The position numbers were made by a program, and so were the translations under genes. From positions 310,001 to 374,000 of the forward strand of contig NZ_AOGX02000015.1 in assembly GCF_000332475.2 (NCBI RefSeq): a DNA stretch of 64,000 nucleotides, given 5' to 3'. Origin of the DNA: Leptospira yanagawae serovar Saopaulo str. Sao Paulo = ATCC 700523. GTDB taxonomy: Bacteria; Spirochaetota; Leptospiria; Leptospirales; Leptospiraceae. The notes below the pieces were generated by a model. That model was given only the letters and a program-made list of their open reading frames with translations, did no database searches and was not told where the DNA came from. Below, piece by piece: positions 35,881 to 44,801 of this stretch (positions are counted from its first letter, which is position 1; each line of letters begins with the position of its first letter).

Positions 35881-37509
35881 ATGGCATGGTGGAAAGAAGC
35901 AGTCATCTATCAGATTTATCCACGAAGTTTCCAAGATTCTAATGGTGATGGAATTGGTGATTTAGATGGAATCACCGAACGATTGGATTATTTAGCTGGT
36001 TCCAAAGATTCCCTTGGGATTGATGCCATATGGTTATCACCAGTGTATCCATCTCCAATGTTTGATTTTGGATATGACATTTCTGATTACGAAGAAATTG
36101 ATCCTGTATTCGGAACCATTCAATCGTTCAAACGTTTGTTAAAGGAAGCCCACAAACGAGGAATCCGCATCATTATGGATTTGGTTGTCAACCATACTTC
36201 ACACTTACATCCATGGTTCATTGAATCCAGATCTTCAGTCAACAGCCCCAAACGTGATTGGTACATTTGGAAAGAACCTAGCCATAATGGACCACCTAAC
36301 AATTGGTTGGGTGCCTTTGGGGGTTCAGGATGGGAATATGACAAACGAACTGGTGAATATTACTTCCATTCCTTTTTAAAAGAACAACCTGATCTCAATT
36401 GGCGTAACCCCGATGTGGAAGACGCCATCTTTCGTATGATGAAGTATTGGCTAGATATGGGAGTTGATGGGTTTCGTTTGGATGTTGTTAATTTATATGT
36501 GAAAGATGAATTCTTTCGAAACAATGCTTCTTATTTTATGAAAGGCCCAAGGCCTTACGACAAACAAGTACATACTTATGACCGGGACCGCCCAGAAATG
36601 CACGGCATTCTACGTCGCATGCGAAAACTTCTAGACTCTTATTCCGAAAAACGCATGTTTGTTGGTGAAATCATGCAAGATTTCCCTGGAAATGTTTTGT
36701 TACCAGCTACATATTGTGGCCGCAATGACGAACTCCACCTTGCATTTAATTTTATGTTTTTATTTTCATCTTGGAAAGCAGAACGATTTTTCCAAATTGT
36801 AAAAGATTTTGAATCTGCATTAGGAGAAGACAACTGGCCTAATTATACATTATCCAATCATGATTTCCCTCGTCACATCACTCGTTACGAAAAAGGGGAA
36901 CATACATTGGATCGAGCAAAACTTGCCGCCTGTATGATGTTAACCTTACGGGGAACACCTTTTCTGTATTATGGTGAAGAAATTGGAATGAAACGCCAAA
37001 AAGTTCCATTTAATAAAATCCAAGACCCTGTTGGAAAACGGTATTGGCCATTCCATCCTGGCCGAGATCCAGAACGTATTCCAATGCCATGGGACGGTTC
37101 CGAAACGACAGGTTTCACTACCGGAAAACCATGGTTACCCCTTTACGCTGAAGCAAGTACTGTCAATGTAGAATCACAAAAACAAAATCCAGATTCTCTA
37201 TTTTATACTTATAAAAAATTAATCCAAATCCGAAAAGATCGCAAATCACTTAGAAAGGGAAAACTAAAAATCTTACTAAGTGCCGACAAACAAGCATTAT
37301 ACTACAGAAGGAGAGAAGGAAAGGAAGAAACTTATATTTTTTTGAACTTTTCTTCCAAACCAGTTAGTGTTTCGTATCCGAGGAAATGGACACTCAATCA
37401 AATTTTATTCAGTTCCAAGAATCGAAATGCATCCTTTGAACTAGATAAAGAGCTCGATACAGGAGATTTAGTATTACTTCCCAATGAAGCAGTGATTTTT
37501 GGGAAGTAA
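35881..37509 (+). CDS. GH13-family alpha-glucosidase
   Basis: 542 aa, one TIM-barrel GH13 domain plus a C-terminal beta domain. Conserved regions: WWKEAVIYQIYPRSFQDSNGDG, DLVVNHTS, the nucleophile Asp in GFRLDVVNLYV, the acid Glu in VGEIMQD and the transition-state Asp in LSNHDFPRH. Also QPDLNWRNP, frequent in oligo-1,6-glucosidase/alpha-glucosidase types. No signal peptide, so it acts in the cytoplasm on imported or stored glucosides. The ATG at 35881 is 1 bp after the glnD stop, so the two genes are co-transcribed. Confidence 0.92.
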   Translation: MAWWKEAVIYQIYPRSFQDSNGDGIGDLDGITERLDYLAGSKDSLGIDAIWLSPVYPSPMFDFGYDISDYEEIDPVFGTIQSFKRLLKEAHKRGIRIIMDLVVNHTSHLHPWFIESRSSVNSPKRDWYIWKEPSHNGPPNNWLGAFGGSGWEYDKRTGEYYFHSFLKEQPDLNWRNPDVEDAIFRMMKYWLDMGVDGFRLDVVNLYVKDEFFRNNASYFMKGPRPYDKQVHTYDRDRPEMHGILRRMRKLLDSYSEKRMFVGEIMQDFPGNVLLPATYCGRNDELHLAFNFMFLFSSWKAERFFQIVKDFESALGEDNWPNYTLSNHDFPRHITRYEKGEHTLDRAKLAACMMLTLRGTPFLYYGEEIGMKRQKVPFNKIQDPVGKRYWPFHPGRDPERIPMPWDGSETTGFTTGKPWLPLYAEASTVNVESQKQNPDSLFYTYKKLIQIRKDRKSLRKGKLKILLSADKQALYYRRREGKEETYIFLNFSSKPVSVSYPRKWTLNQILFSSKNRNASFELDKELDTGDLVLLPNEAVIFGK

Positions 37510-37596
37510 TATCCTTACACTACAAAGAAAGTTTTGGTATCACAACTTCCTGTGCAAATTTATGGGTTTCATCATAACAAATAGTGTGGAATCCAA

Positions 37597-39357
37597 TCAT
37601 TCACCACCACTCTCACCTTTGTATTTTTTTGAATCGAATACCAAACGATTGATGTACTGGCAAACGGAAGATTCATTCTGAAGCTCTATATCAATCCTCG
37701 GTTTATCAGATCGTAAGTCCGAGGCAGGAAAGGTGATATAAATCGTATCAGGACCCAATTCTTCAAAACACAACTCTTCTTCCCTTTTCGGAGTTTCTCC
37801 ACTTTCCCCATTACATCCCGCATAAACTCCTGATACATAAAATTGACCCTTTGGTTGACGCCACTGGAAATCATTAAAACAAGTTCCATCACTAGCACTT
37901 CCATAACTTGTCACAAAAGAACCACTGGATTCTTTATCACGTTTGATATTGGGATGTGACCGAACAATTTCATAAACCATCCAATAACGATCCTGTGTCG
38001 ACAAACGATACTGCATTTCACCAATCTCTTCATTGAAGCCACCTTCACCAAATTTGGCGGCAACGAGTACAACTGCTTTTTCATAAGGATTGGTTTTAAA
38101 AATTTCTTTGTAATCTTTTGGGATGGTTGCCAAAAATTCTTTGAAACCTTGGCCCGAAGTGAGGAGATAATCTGTTGTGGCAAGGGGTGTTAGGATCACT
38201 TCTCCTGCTTTTAATTTGATGCGAAATCCAATGGATCCACCTGATTCTTCTGCTATGATCGAAAGTACTTCTAATGTTTCATCCGAACCTAAATTGCCAG
38301 ATCCATCCATTTGTGTGATGTGTAAAAAAACACCTTCGTTCTCTTTGAACTCTAACTTTCCATTGGCGACAACAGACAATGGATCAAAGTTTGTTTGGAA
38401 TTTTTTCACAATGTCCATTGCAGATTGTGAAGAGTCTGAAAGGGAAAGGTATTGGAATGGCAAACCCTTTGCCGAATACGCACCATCTTTCGCAATCAAT
38501 TGGAATAACATCTCGGGGATTAGATAATGATTTTTGAATTTATTAAACTGAACCACAAGACCCTTATATGAATTTGCTCTTACAGCAAACTCTGAATAAA
38601 GTTGTTTTTCCATTACATCTTTTTGGAGTTTCCAATTCTCAATTAAATAAGATTCAGCTTCAGGTAATATCAATCCCGATCCATCTTTTCCTGTTTCACG
38701 TAGTGCCGCGAAACGTTTCACAACGGCTGCATGCCTCGGATCTTTCGGTGAAGTTTGGCCTACTAAATTGGGCAACAAAACCAATTCGTTCACAACTTTT
38801 AATCGATCATCTGGTTTAGGAAATTCCAAAGCCAAGGCAATGTTAAAAATTCCCGCATTTACTTTTGATAGATCAATTGATTTGATTTTTTCTGGAGTTA
38901 GCAACCACTGTCTGATAGAATTGATCACCTCATAATCCGTTTTACCAACAATCGTTCCCGCAGCTTTTTCAGATACAAAAGCTTTCCCCGAGTCAAGAAG
39001 CCCTGCAACATAATGAGTATCCACTCTGGATGTACTCGGAAAATAAGCCTTACCATCCTCACATTGTGCTTTCAATCTGTCTGGACAATTCACTTGGAAG
39101 TAAGTGAACGTAGTATCTTTTTCTGTTACCTCTACATAAGCCGTAATTTCCACGTTGTCTTTGGCGTTTACCTTACCAATTGCGATTCCTGGTAACTTTG
39201 TTTCTTTGATTAATTCCAATTCAAGGTTCGATTGGAAAAAGTAAAAACGCATCGCCGGTTCCACTGGCTTTACTTTTCGTTTAGAACAATTGGAAAATGC
39301 CAAAAGTAGAATGGCACTTGCGAACAAAGATCGCATGACAATGGAAGAATGGTTCAT
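37597..39357 (-). CDS. large lipoprotein of unknown function
   Basis: 586 aa with a lipoprotein signal (hydrophobic ~8-20, LLLAFSNC, Cys ~22) and a soluble mature part of mixed alpha/beta character. Internal Cys pairs (for example NCPDRLKAQCED, YAGCNGE) suggest disulfides in the periplasm. No recognised domain; possibly Leptospira-specific. ATG 39357 is preceded by AGGATATCCC. Its upstream region carries a TTGAC/GTCAA inverted repeat that includes a TTGACT box. Convergent with the GH13 gene. Confidence 0.75.
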   Translation of the reverse strand: MNHSSIVMRSLFASAILLLAFSNCSKRKVKPVEPAMRFYFFQSNLELELIKETKLPGIAIGKVNAKDNVEITAYVEVTEKDTTFTYFQVNCPDRLKAQCEDGKAYFPSTSRVDTHYVAGLLDSGKAFVSEKAAGTIVGKTDYEVINSIRQWLLTPEKIKSIDLSKVNAGIFNIALALEFPKPDDRLKVVNELVLLPNLVGQTSPKDPRHAAVVKRFAALRETGKDGSGLILPEAESYLIENWKLQKDVMEKQLYSEFAVRANSYKGLVVQFNKFKNHYLIPEMLFQLIAKDGAYSAKGLPFQYLSLSDSSQSAMDIVKKFQTNFDPLSVVANGKLEFKENEGVFLHITQMDGSGNLGSDETLEVLSIIAEESGGSIGFRIKLKAGEVILTPLATTDYLLTSGQGFKEFLATIPKDYKEIFKTNPYEKAVVLVAAKFGEGGFNEEIGEMQYRLSTQDRYWMVYEIVRSHPNIKRDKESSGSFVTSYGSASDGTCFNDFQWRQPKGQFYVSGVYAGCNGESGETPKREEELCFEELGPDTIYITFPASDLRSDKPRIDIELQNESSVCQYINRLVFDSKKYKGESGGE

Positions 39358-39699
39358 AGGGATATCCTGTGATGATAAGTTTGTCACGCATCTTAATCTG
39401 AAATAAATTGACAAGTCAAATCAAAAACAAATTCTGAACAATTTGTCCAGTATACCAGATTGTATATAATTGATTTCGAATGAAGTGATCTGAACTTTCT
39501 AATATAAATTTAATTAGTATGGATTCATGAATCAGGACGATTTGTTTCTATGGGGCGCCTCGAAATGGTTTTCGCATTTCAATTCATTTGTATCACGATC
39601 CCGCTTTCCGCTGCAATCTTTCCCATTTGCTTATGCATTAAAATTACTTTGTGTAAGGAAAGGATTTCCGCTCCAATCGGTGGCGCATAAGATCAATTT
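39358..39699. other. intergenic region with a G+C-rich repeat-like element
   Basis: About 340 bp between the 586-aa lipoprotein start and the thioesterase stop. The first ~150 bp is A+T-rich promoter-like sequence. The rest (39552-39686) is a distinct element described separately. An 87-codon open frame across it (39527-39790) overlaps the thioesterase gene and is not believed to be a gene. Confidence 0.6.
39552..39686. repeat. putative dispersed intergenic repeat element
   Basis: Bounded by GCGCC (39555-39559) and GGCGC (39682-39686). Inside are two direct copies of TTTCCGCT(G/C)CAATC (39605-39618 and 39665-39678, 13/14 identical). GCAATCTTTCC (39613-39623) is an imperfect inverted copy of GGAAAGGATTTCC (39657-39669). 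Composition is unlike the flanking A+T-rich sequence. It resembles intergenic repeat families I associate with Leptospira from memory, but copy number cannot be tested here. Confidence 0.45.
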
Positions 39700-40116
39700 C
39701 TATTGTTCTTTTTTTTTCCATTGCAACAATTGGATCACTTCCTCTGGTATTGATACAATTTTTTTAGTTACATGGCTCACAGTGATATAAGTTAAGATGC
39801 CAGAACAAATTCTTTTTTCACCGATCTTCATCTGGAACTCCCAAAATACTTTAGAAGATTGGTAACTTGGTTCCAATTGCACTTCCATTACTTCATCAAA
39901 CTTTGCTCCATTGCGATAGTCAATGAGCGATTGGATCACATGGAAATCCAACTGGTATTTTTCCATAAATTCAGTGTAGGAAATCCCTTTTGCACGAAAG
40001 TACTCGGTGATGGCCACATCTAGATAATTGAGATAATTGGCATTAAAAACAATGCCTTGGGTATCGACTTCTGAATATCGTATGCGAAGTTGGTAAACAA
40101 ATTGATTTTGTTTCAT
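39700..40116 (-). CDS. acyl-CoA thioesterase, 4HBT hot-dog fold
   Basis: 138-aa hot-dog-fold protein with the 4-hydroxybenzoyl-CoA thioesterase-like signature RYSEVDTQGIVFNANYLNYLDVAITEYF, where the Asp of the SEVDTQG segment is the usual catalytic residue. Hydrolyses acyl-CoA or acyl-ACP. Downstream of, and near, the Zn-ribbon/OB-fold gene on the same strand, 12 bp apart. Specific substrate not determinable. Confidence 0.88.
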   Translation of the reverse strand: MKQNQFVYQLRIRYSEVDTQGIVFNANYLNYLDVAITEYFRAKGISYTEFMEKYQLDFHVIQSLIDYRNGAKFDEVMEVQLEPSYQSSKVFWEFQMKIGEKRICSGILTYITVSHVTKKIVSIPEEVIQLLQWKKKEQ

Positions 40117-40128
40117 AAGAAAATTAGT

Positions 40129-40464
40129 TTAGTATTGAAACAAGGGACCGATCGCTTCATCATTCGTTTTGAATCGAACTTTATCACCAATTTTTACAGA
40201 ATTAAAATCAAGGACACCATCAATCACAGTTGTGAGTTTTACATTTTCTTCTGTTTGAACGATGGCAAGTACATAAGGAGCTCTTTTCGCCATATGCCCA
40301 AATCCAACGTGCACAACTGTAAAAGATACAATACTTCCCGTCTGTTTGAGTTCTACAGTTTCGATCGATTCGCTACCGCAAGATGGGCATCCATCTAACA
40401 CTTCTGCTACTTTGAAGTTACATTGATTACAAATTGTGCCGGCGAATGTTTGAACTATGCTCAT
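40129..40464 (-). CDS. DUF35 Zn-ribbon/OB-fold protein, thiolase partner
   Basis: 111 aa with a rubredoxin-like Zn ribbon (CNQC at ~12-15, CPSCG at ~26-30) followed by an OB fold (GSIVSFTVVHVGFGHMAKRAPYVLAIVQTE... KIGDKVRF). The family binds thiolases and HMG-CoA-type synthases and acts as an acyl-CoA scaffold. A thiolase gene lies 3 kb upstream on the same strand, beyond the restriction-modification island. Confidence 0.88.
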   Translation of the reverse strand: MSIVQTFAGTICNQCNFKVAEVLDGCPSCGSESIETVELKQTGSIVSFTVVHVGFGHMAKRAPYVLAIVQTEENVKLTTVIDGVLDFNSVKIGDKVRFKTNDEAIGPLFQY

Positions 40465-40579
40465 AGTACATTTCTCATATTTTCATAAAATAAAAGCAAT
40501 ACGTTAAAATACCCATTTGCTGTGACTTCACGATCATTAGATAATCGGTAGCAGAAAGTTTAAGTTAATAAAAACCTTA

Positions 40580-40611
40580 TTGACAAAATCCCTATATTAC
40601 ATATGTTATAT
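40580..40611 (+). promoter_or_regulatory. promoter and dyad operator of the restriction-modification operon
   Basis: TTGACA (40580-40585), then 16 bp, then TATGTT (40602-40607) as a -35/-10 pair. An 18-bp near-perfect palindrome, ATATTACATATGTTATAT (40594-40611, 8 of 9 pairs), overlaps the -10 box. A likely binding site for a repressor; the ribbon-helix-helix protein encoded next is the obvious candidate. Confidence 0.55.
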
Positions 40612-40625
40612 TACAAGAGATTCAG

Positions 40626-40832
40626 ATGTCTAGAGGAAATTCAGGTAGAATAGTTTTAGAAATTGATCCTGCACTAAAAGATAAGTTGTACATTGCATTA
40701 GCTAATGAAAAACTTACACTTAAAGACTGGTTTTTAAAGCAATGCAATGAATATTTAGATAACGTAAGCCAACCTAAATTATCTTTTGGAAAGGTTACTA
40801 AAAATACTAATAAAAATAGAAAAGATAAATGA
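40626..40832 (+). CDS. small ribbon-helix-helix protein, putative R-M controller
   Basis: 68 aa. One beta-strand (GRIVLEID) followed by two helices (PALKDKLYIALANE and TLKDWFLKQCNEYL) and a basic, disordered tail (KNTNKNRKDK) is the layout of ribbon-helix-helix DNA-binding proteins such as Arc, CopG and antitoxins. It overlaps the methyltransferase gene by 4 nt (ATGA), so both are one transcript. It could control the restriction-modification genes. The fold call is by eye. Confidence 0.65.
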   Translation: MSRGNSGRIVLEIDPALKDKLYIALANEKLTLKDWFLKQCNEYLDNVSQPKLSFGKVTKNTNKNRKDK

Positions 40833-42463
40833 ATACAGCAAAAGTCATATTAGAAAAGAAATTTCGCGGAGGTTATTATACTCCATCCGATGTGGCATCG
40901 GCTATTACTAATTGGGCAATAAATTCACCAAATCAGACTATATTAGAACCTAGCTTTGGGGATGGTGAGTTTATAAAAGCAATCATTTCAAGAAAAAAAA
41001 CATTAGGTGAAAATATAAAGGAAATTAATAAATCCTTATTTGGAGTTGAGATAGATTTCAATGAATTTGCAAAAGTTAAAAACTTTTGCAAAGATGTTTA
41101 TAAAACTAAACTTGAACATCTTTACTTCCAAGATTTTTTTGAATGGTATAAAAATTGCGGCCGTGAATTTGATGTAGTCTTGGGGAATCCTCCATTCATA
41201 CGATTTCAAAACTTTCCAGAACCATCTCGAACCAATGCCCTTTTATTCTCTGAATCAAATGGAATTAAATTGAATCGACTCACAAATATTTGGGTACCCT
41301 TTATAATACTCTCAGTTGCTCTGTTAAAAGAAAATGGACGTATCGGGATGGTTGTACCTGCTGAATTACTGCAAGTTAGTTATGCGGGACCATTGAGAAA
41401 GTATTTAATTGATTCGTTTCAGAATATTGCTATTTTTACTTGTAATGAGCTAATTTTTGAAAATGCTGAACAAGAAGTTGTAGTAGTTTTAGCAAGCGGA
41501 AAGAACCAGAAAATTTCAGGCGATGAAAATATTGAGGTTCTTGAAACTAATTCAAAGACTGAACTCATTACAAGAATAAAAAATTATAAACAAGAACGAA
41601 AGCATAAATATGTAAATCATTCCACTGAAAAATGGACCAAATATTTTTTGAACAACTCAGAAATTGAATTCATGAGAGGATTAAAAAGTGATCATCGTAT
41701 ATGTAGATTTGGTGATTTTTTTGAAGTTGATGTTGGCATAGTGACAGGCAAAAACGAATATTTCTTAATCAATAAAGCTACAGCGGAAAAATATAAATTA
41801 CAAAATTATATAAAACCTATTGTTGGTCGTTCTTATCAAATTAAAAATGAAATATTCTATTCGAATGATTGGAGACATTTATGGAATGAAAATAAACCAG
41901 TTGGGCTTTTAGATTTTAATAAGTTGAATGGCCATATTCCCCAAAATGTGAAAGAATATATCGAATATGGAGAGTTGCTTAATATTCATAAAGGTTATAA
42001 ATGTTCGAAAAGGAAACAATGGTATAAGGTGCCATCTATTTGGGCACCCGATGCTTTTATGTTCCGACAAATACACGACTTTCCACACTTAGTAATTAAT
42101 AATGCAAAAGCCGTTTCTACAGATACAATTCATCGCGTTAGAAAGAAGAAAGAAAGACAATTCCCGCAAGTTCTCTTTTACACATACATAACAGCTGCTT
42201 CAGCAGAGATTGAAGGACGTAGTTATGGTGGAGGAGTTTTAGAATTAGAACCAACCGAAGCAGAAAATCTTCTTATCCCAAATCCAAATTTATTACTTGA
42301 TAAATCATTTAATTATGATGTATCAAGAAAAGAAAATGGTAAATTTTTGTTAAAAAACTCTCAGTTTGTACTCAAGGAATTGTTAAGATTTAAAAAGTTA
42401 GAAGTCGATATGCTTGAAAATATTTATACAAAATTATTTTTAAGGAGAAAAAATAGAAATTAG
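40829..42463 (+). CDS. type II N6-adenine DNA methyltransferase
   Basis: 544 aa: motif X/I region with FRGGYYTPSDVASAI and ILEPSFGDGEFI (SAM binding), and motif IV GNPPFIRFQ (~118-126), the NPPF/Y catalytic motif of N6-adenine methyltransferases. The second half (~260-540) should hold the target-recognition domain. The order I-IV (gamma-type) and NPPFIR resemble PstI/BsuBI- and Eco57I-type enzymes. It protects host DNA from the nuclease encoded convergently, whose gene it overlaps by 4 nt. Markedly A+T-rich and lysine/asparagine-rich compared with neighbours, suggesting horizontal transfer. Target sequence unknown. Confidence 0.9.
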   Translation: MNTAKVILEKKFRGGYYTPSDVASAITNWAINSPNQTILEPSFGDGEFIKAIISRKKTLGENIKEINKSLFGVEIDFNEFAKVKNFCKDVYKTKLEHLYFQDFFEWYKNCGREFDVVLGNPPFIRFQNFPEPSRTNALLFSESNGIKLNRLTNIWVPFIILSVALLKENGRIGMVVPAELLQVSYAGPLRKYLIDSFQNIAIFTCNELIFENAEQEVVVVLASGKNQKISGDENIEVLETNSKTELITRIKNYKQERKHKYVNHSTEKWTKYFLNNSEIEFMRGLKSDHRICRFGDFFEVDVGIVTGKNEYFLINKATAEKYKLQNYIKPIVGRSYQIKNEIFYSNDWRHLWNENKPVGLLDFNKLNGHIPQNVKEYIEYGELLNIHKGYKCSKRKQWYKVPSIWAPDAFMFRQIHDFPHLVINNAKAVSTDTIHRVRKKKERQFPQVLFYTYITAASAEIEGRSYGGGVLELEPTEAENLLIPNPNLLLDKSFNYDVSRKENGKFLLKNSQFVLKELLRFKKLEVDMLENIYTKLFLRRKNRN

Positions 42464-43188
42464 TCATGAGGTGGAAGACCTTTATATCTATCTAAATAAA
42501 GTTCTTCGATTATTTTATGAACTTTTTCAAATCTTAGAGGTGAAGTTTGAGGTGGACTGTTTGCATCGATATGGCCTGTTTCAGGATCCCAAACAACCAT
42601 TGATATAGCTTCTGCTAAATGGTGTTGATCTAACACACTAACGCGAGATCCTAATCGTTCAAGAGTTCTAATTAGATCTCTTTCTTGTTTAGGATTTAAT
42701 GCTGGTTTCGGGAGGACAACGAAAAAGATAACTAACGCATATGGAAATCTGGTATGGACAGTAGTTGCCTCTGTGCCAAGATCATTGATCATATTTTGCC
42801 AATTTTTCCCTATACTTTTTTCTTCGTTGAGCGTTTTACTATCAAAAACAATTCTAGGTCCATCAGGTCTATAAGCAGCATCAAAATTTTGTGGGCGAAC
42901 ACCACCAACAATGCGTACTGGGCCAACTTCAACGGCGTCTGGTTTTGCAGGTAAAAGAGAACTAAAAGTAGGAGTAACAACTTCGATGTCACCCAACATC
43001 TTAGATATTGCATGTCCAAAAGCTAAATCGATAAATTGAGCAAAATTCACCGATTGTTGTCTATCGAAACTCGACTCCTCTTTCCTGTTACCGTTTTCTT
43101 CATTTTTATCGGAAAGCCAACGGCTTCCCCATTTTTTGAGTTCTTCCGTGTCAATTTTAATAGGGGGCATGTTTTGCAGATCAGCCAT
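42460..43188 (-). CDS. putative type II restriction endonuclease, PD-(D/E)XK type
   Basis: 242 aa. The segment NFDAAYRPDGPRIVFDSKTLNEE (~98-120) fits a PD-(D/E)XK nuclease core (Asp near DAAYRPDG, then FDSK). No close relative is recognised, as is common for restriction enzymes. Convergent with the adenine methyltransferase, stop codons overlapping by 4 nt; together with the methyltransferase this makes a compact system. It would cut DNA lacking the cognate methylation. Specificity unknown. Confidence 0.7.
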   Translation of the reverse strand: MADLQNMPPIKIDTEELKKWGSRWLSDKNEENGNRKEESSFDRQQSVNFAQFIDLAFGHAISKMLGDIEVVTPTFSSLLPAKPDAVEVGPVRIVGGVRPQNFDAAYRPDGPRIVFDSKTLNEEKSIGKNWQNMINDLGTEATTVHTRFPYALVIFFVVLPKPALNPKQERDLIRTLERLGSRVSVLDQHHLAEAISMVVWDPETGHIDANSPPQTSPLRFEKVHKIIEELYLDRYKGLPPHD

Positions 43189-43515
43189 AAACCTAACGAA
43201 TTATATTGAGCTTCTATGATAAATCTTTTTTTTAAGCGTCTAAAACATCTTGAAATGCATTTTAGGAGCTAACGCAAATAAGTAGATGAACTATGTCACT
43301 CATAGCCCTTTATTGTTGAATTTCTGCAAAATTAATTCCTATATTTAATGGAGAATTTTCTACGGGATTCACTACTCAAACAAAAATGCTTTGCGCATTA
43401 CTTATTAATCTGATGAGGTAATGACAGGAAATTTAGCGGTAGATGAGCCATAAACGAACCAAGTTTAAACCCCAATACACGGGGTCTAAACTTGAAAGTT
43501 TTAGAAAATTTGGTT
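43189..43515. other. intergenic region, no gene seen
   Basis: About 330 bp between the nuclease start and the thiolase stop. It should carry the nuclease promoter (left side, A+T-rich) and the thiolase terminator (43460-43494). No protein-like frame or RNA gene was recognised. Confidence 0.6.
43460..43494 (-). terminator. hairpin terminator of the thiolase gene
   Basis: A 14-bp stem, CAAGTTTAAACCCC / GGGGTCTAAACTTG, with a single non-Watson-Crick pair (G-U in the thiolase mRNA sense) and a 7-nt loop, 21 bp after the thiolase stop codon. Confidence 0.8.
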
Positions 43516-44730
43516 TTACTTCAATCGTTCGATGATTGTAGCAATCCCCATACCACCACCAATACAAAGAGTGATAAGGCCGTAACGAAGGTCTCTTCTT
43601 TCCAACTCATCAAGTACGGTTCCTGTAAGGATTGCGCCTGTTGCTCCGAGTGGATGTCCAAGAGCAATCGCTCCACCGTTCACATTGATTTTGGATTCAT
43701 CAATTCCGAGTGTCTTTTTTACATATAACACTACAGAGGCGAAAGCTTCATTGATTTCCCAAAGGTCGATGTCTTTTACGCTGAGTCCTGCTTGTTTCAA
43801 AGCTTTTTGCGAAGCAGAAACCGGACCAGTTAACATAATGGTTGGGTCTTCACCAGTTGCAACAGTTGCAAGGATTTTCGCACGAGGTTTCAAACCGTAT
43901 TTTTTCAAACCTTCATCGTTAGAAACTAAAATCGCAGCAGCACCATCAACGATTCCGGATGAATTTCCGAGTGTATGGATGTGATTGATTTTTTTAACTT
44001 CTGGGTATGAACGAAGTGCAATCGCATCGAGTTCTTTTTCACCGATTGTTTTGAAAACAGGACCAAGTCCCGAAAGGAAAGCATAATCAGATTCCAATCT
44101 TGGATTTTCTTCTTCCGTTACAACGGTTCCATCATCCAAAGTGATAGGGAGCACAGATTTTTTGAAATATCCATTTTGGATCGCTGCATGTGCTTTTTGT
44201 TGTGAAGATTCTGCAAAACGATCTGCCTCTTCACGAGATATATCATACTTTGTTGCGATCAAATCAGCGGAGATCCCTTGTGGAACTAAATTGTAATGAG
44301 CAGCAATTTTATCGTTACCAACGTTAAAATCACGACCGATCATATCATCACCCATTTTCACTCGGCTCATGGATTCCACTCCACCACCGATTCCAAGTTC
44401 CATTGCTCCCGAACCAACATGGTTTGCAACGTTGTTGAGTGCTTGTAATCCAGATCCGCAGAATCGATTTACAGTGTAACCTGGAACATCTTTTGGCCAA
44501 TGAGCCGCCATTACCGCATAACGTGCGATACATGCTGCTTGGTCAGCAACTTGGGATACACAACCCATTACAACTTCTTCTACCGTTTTTGGATCGATTC
44601 CTGTACGGGATTGGATGGCTTTTAATGTGGCAGCAGCTAATTCTTGTGGGTGGACGGATGCAAGTGTCCCGCGTTTTTTGCCCTTTCCTCTCGGAGTTCG
44701 GACAGCATCAATAATATAGGAATTCCCCAT
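43516..44730 (-). CDS. acetyl-CoA acyltransferase (thiolase)
   Basis: 404-aa thiolase with the acyl-enzyme Cys in [10 protein letters not shown] (~91), the His of NEAFA-type region ([12 protein letters not shown]), [15 protein letters not shown] and the second catalytic Cys in TLCIGGGMG near the C-terminus. It condenses or cleaves acyl-CoA in fatty-acid or acetoacetyl metabolism. A Zn-ribbon/OB-fold thiolase partner and a thioesterase lie downstream on the same strand, separated by the restriction-modification genes. Confidence 0.93.
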   Translation of the reverse strand: MGNSYIIDAVRTPRGKGKKRGTLASVHPQELAAATLKAIQSRTGIDPKTVEEVVMGCVSQVADQAACIARYAVMAAHWPKDVPGYTVNRFCGSGLQALNNVANHVGSGAMELGIGGGVESMSRVKMGDDMIGRDFNVGNDKIAAHYNLVPQGISADLIATKYDISREEADRFAESSQQKAHAAIQNGYFKKSVLPITLDDGTVVTEEENPRLESDYAFLSGLGPVFKTIGEKELDAIALRSYPEVKKINHIHTLGNSSGIVDGAAAILVSNDEGLKKYGLKPRAKILATVATGEDPTIMLTGPVSASQKALKQAGLSVKDIDLWEINEAFASVVLYVKKTLGIDESKINVNGGAIALGHPLGATGAILTGTVLDELERRDLRYGLITLCIGGGMGIATIIERLK

Positions 44731-44801
44731 GGGTTTACCTCTCTCTGGGTGTTCTAGGAAAAACGTACAGAGTTCGCCTCACAAGAAAAGTAAAAAAATC
44801 A

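Noticed and set aside
39552..39686. Integron attC site
   Set aside because: The element has inverted arms, but no core GTTRRRY/RYYYAAC boxes and no integrase gene or cassette array is near.
39527..39790. 87-codon plus-strand open frame across the repeat-like element
   Set aside because: It overlaps the thioesterase gene, lacks a ribosome-binding site, and its repeated RFPLQS/KGFPLQS segments only reflect the DNA repeat. The DNA element is the better explanation.
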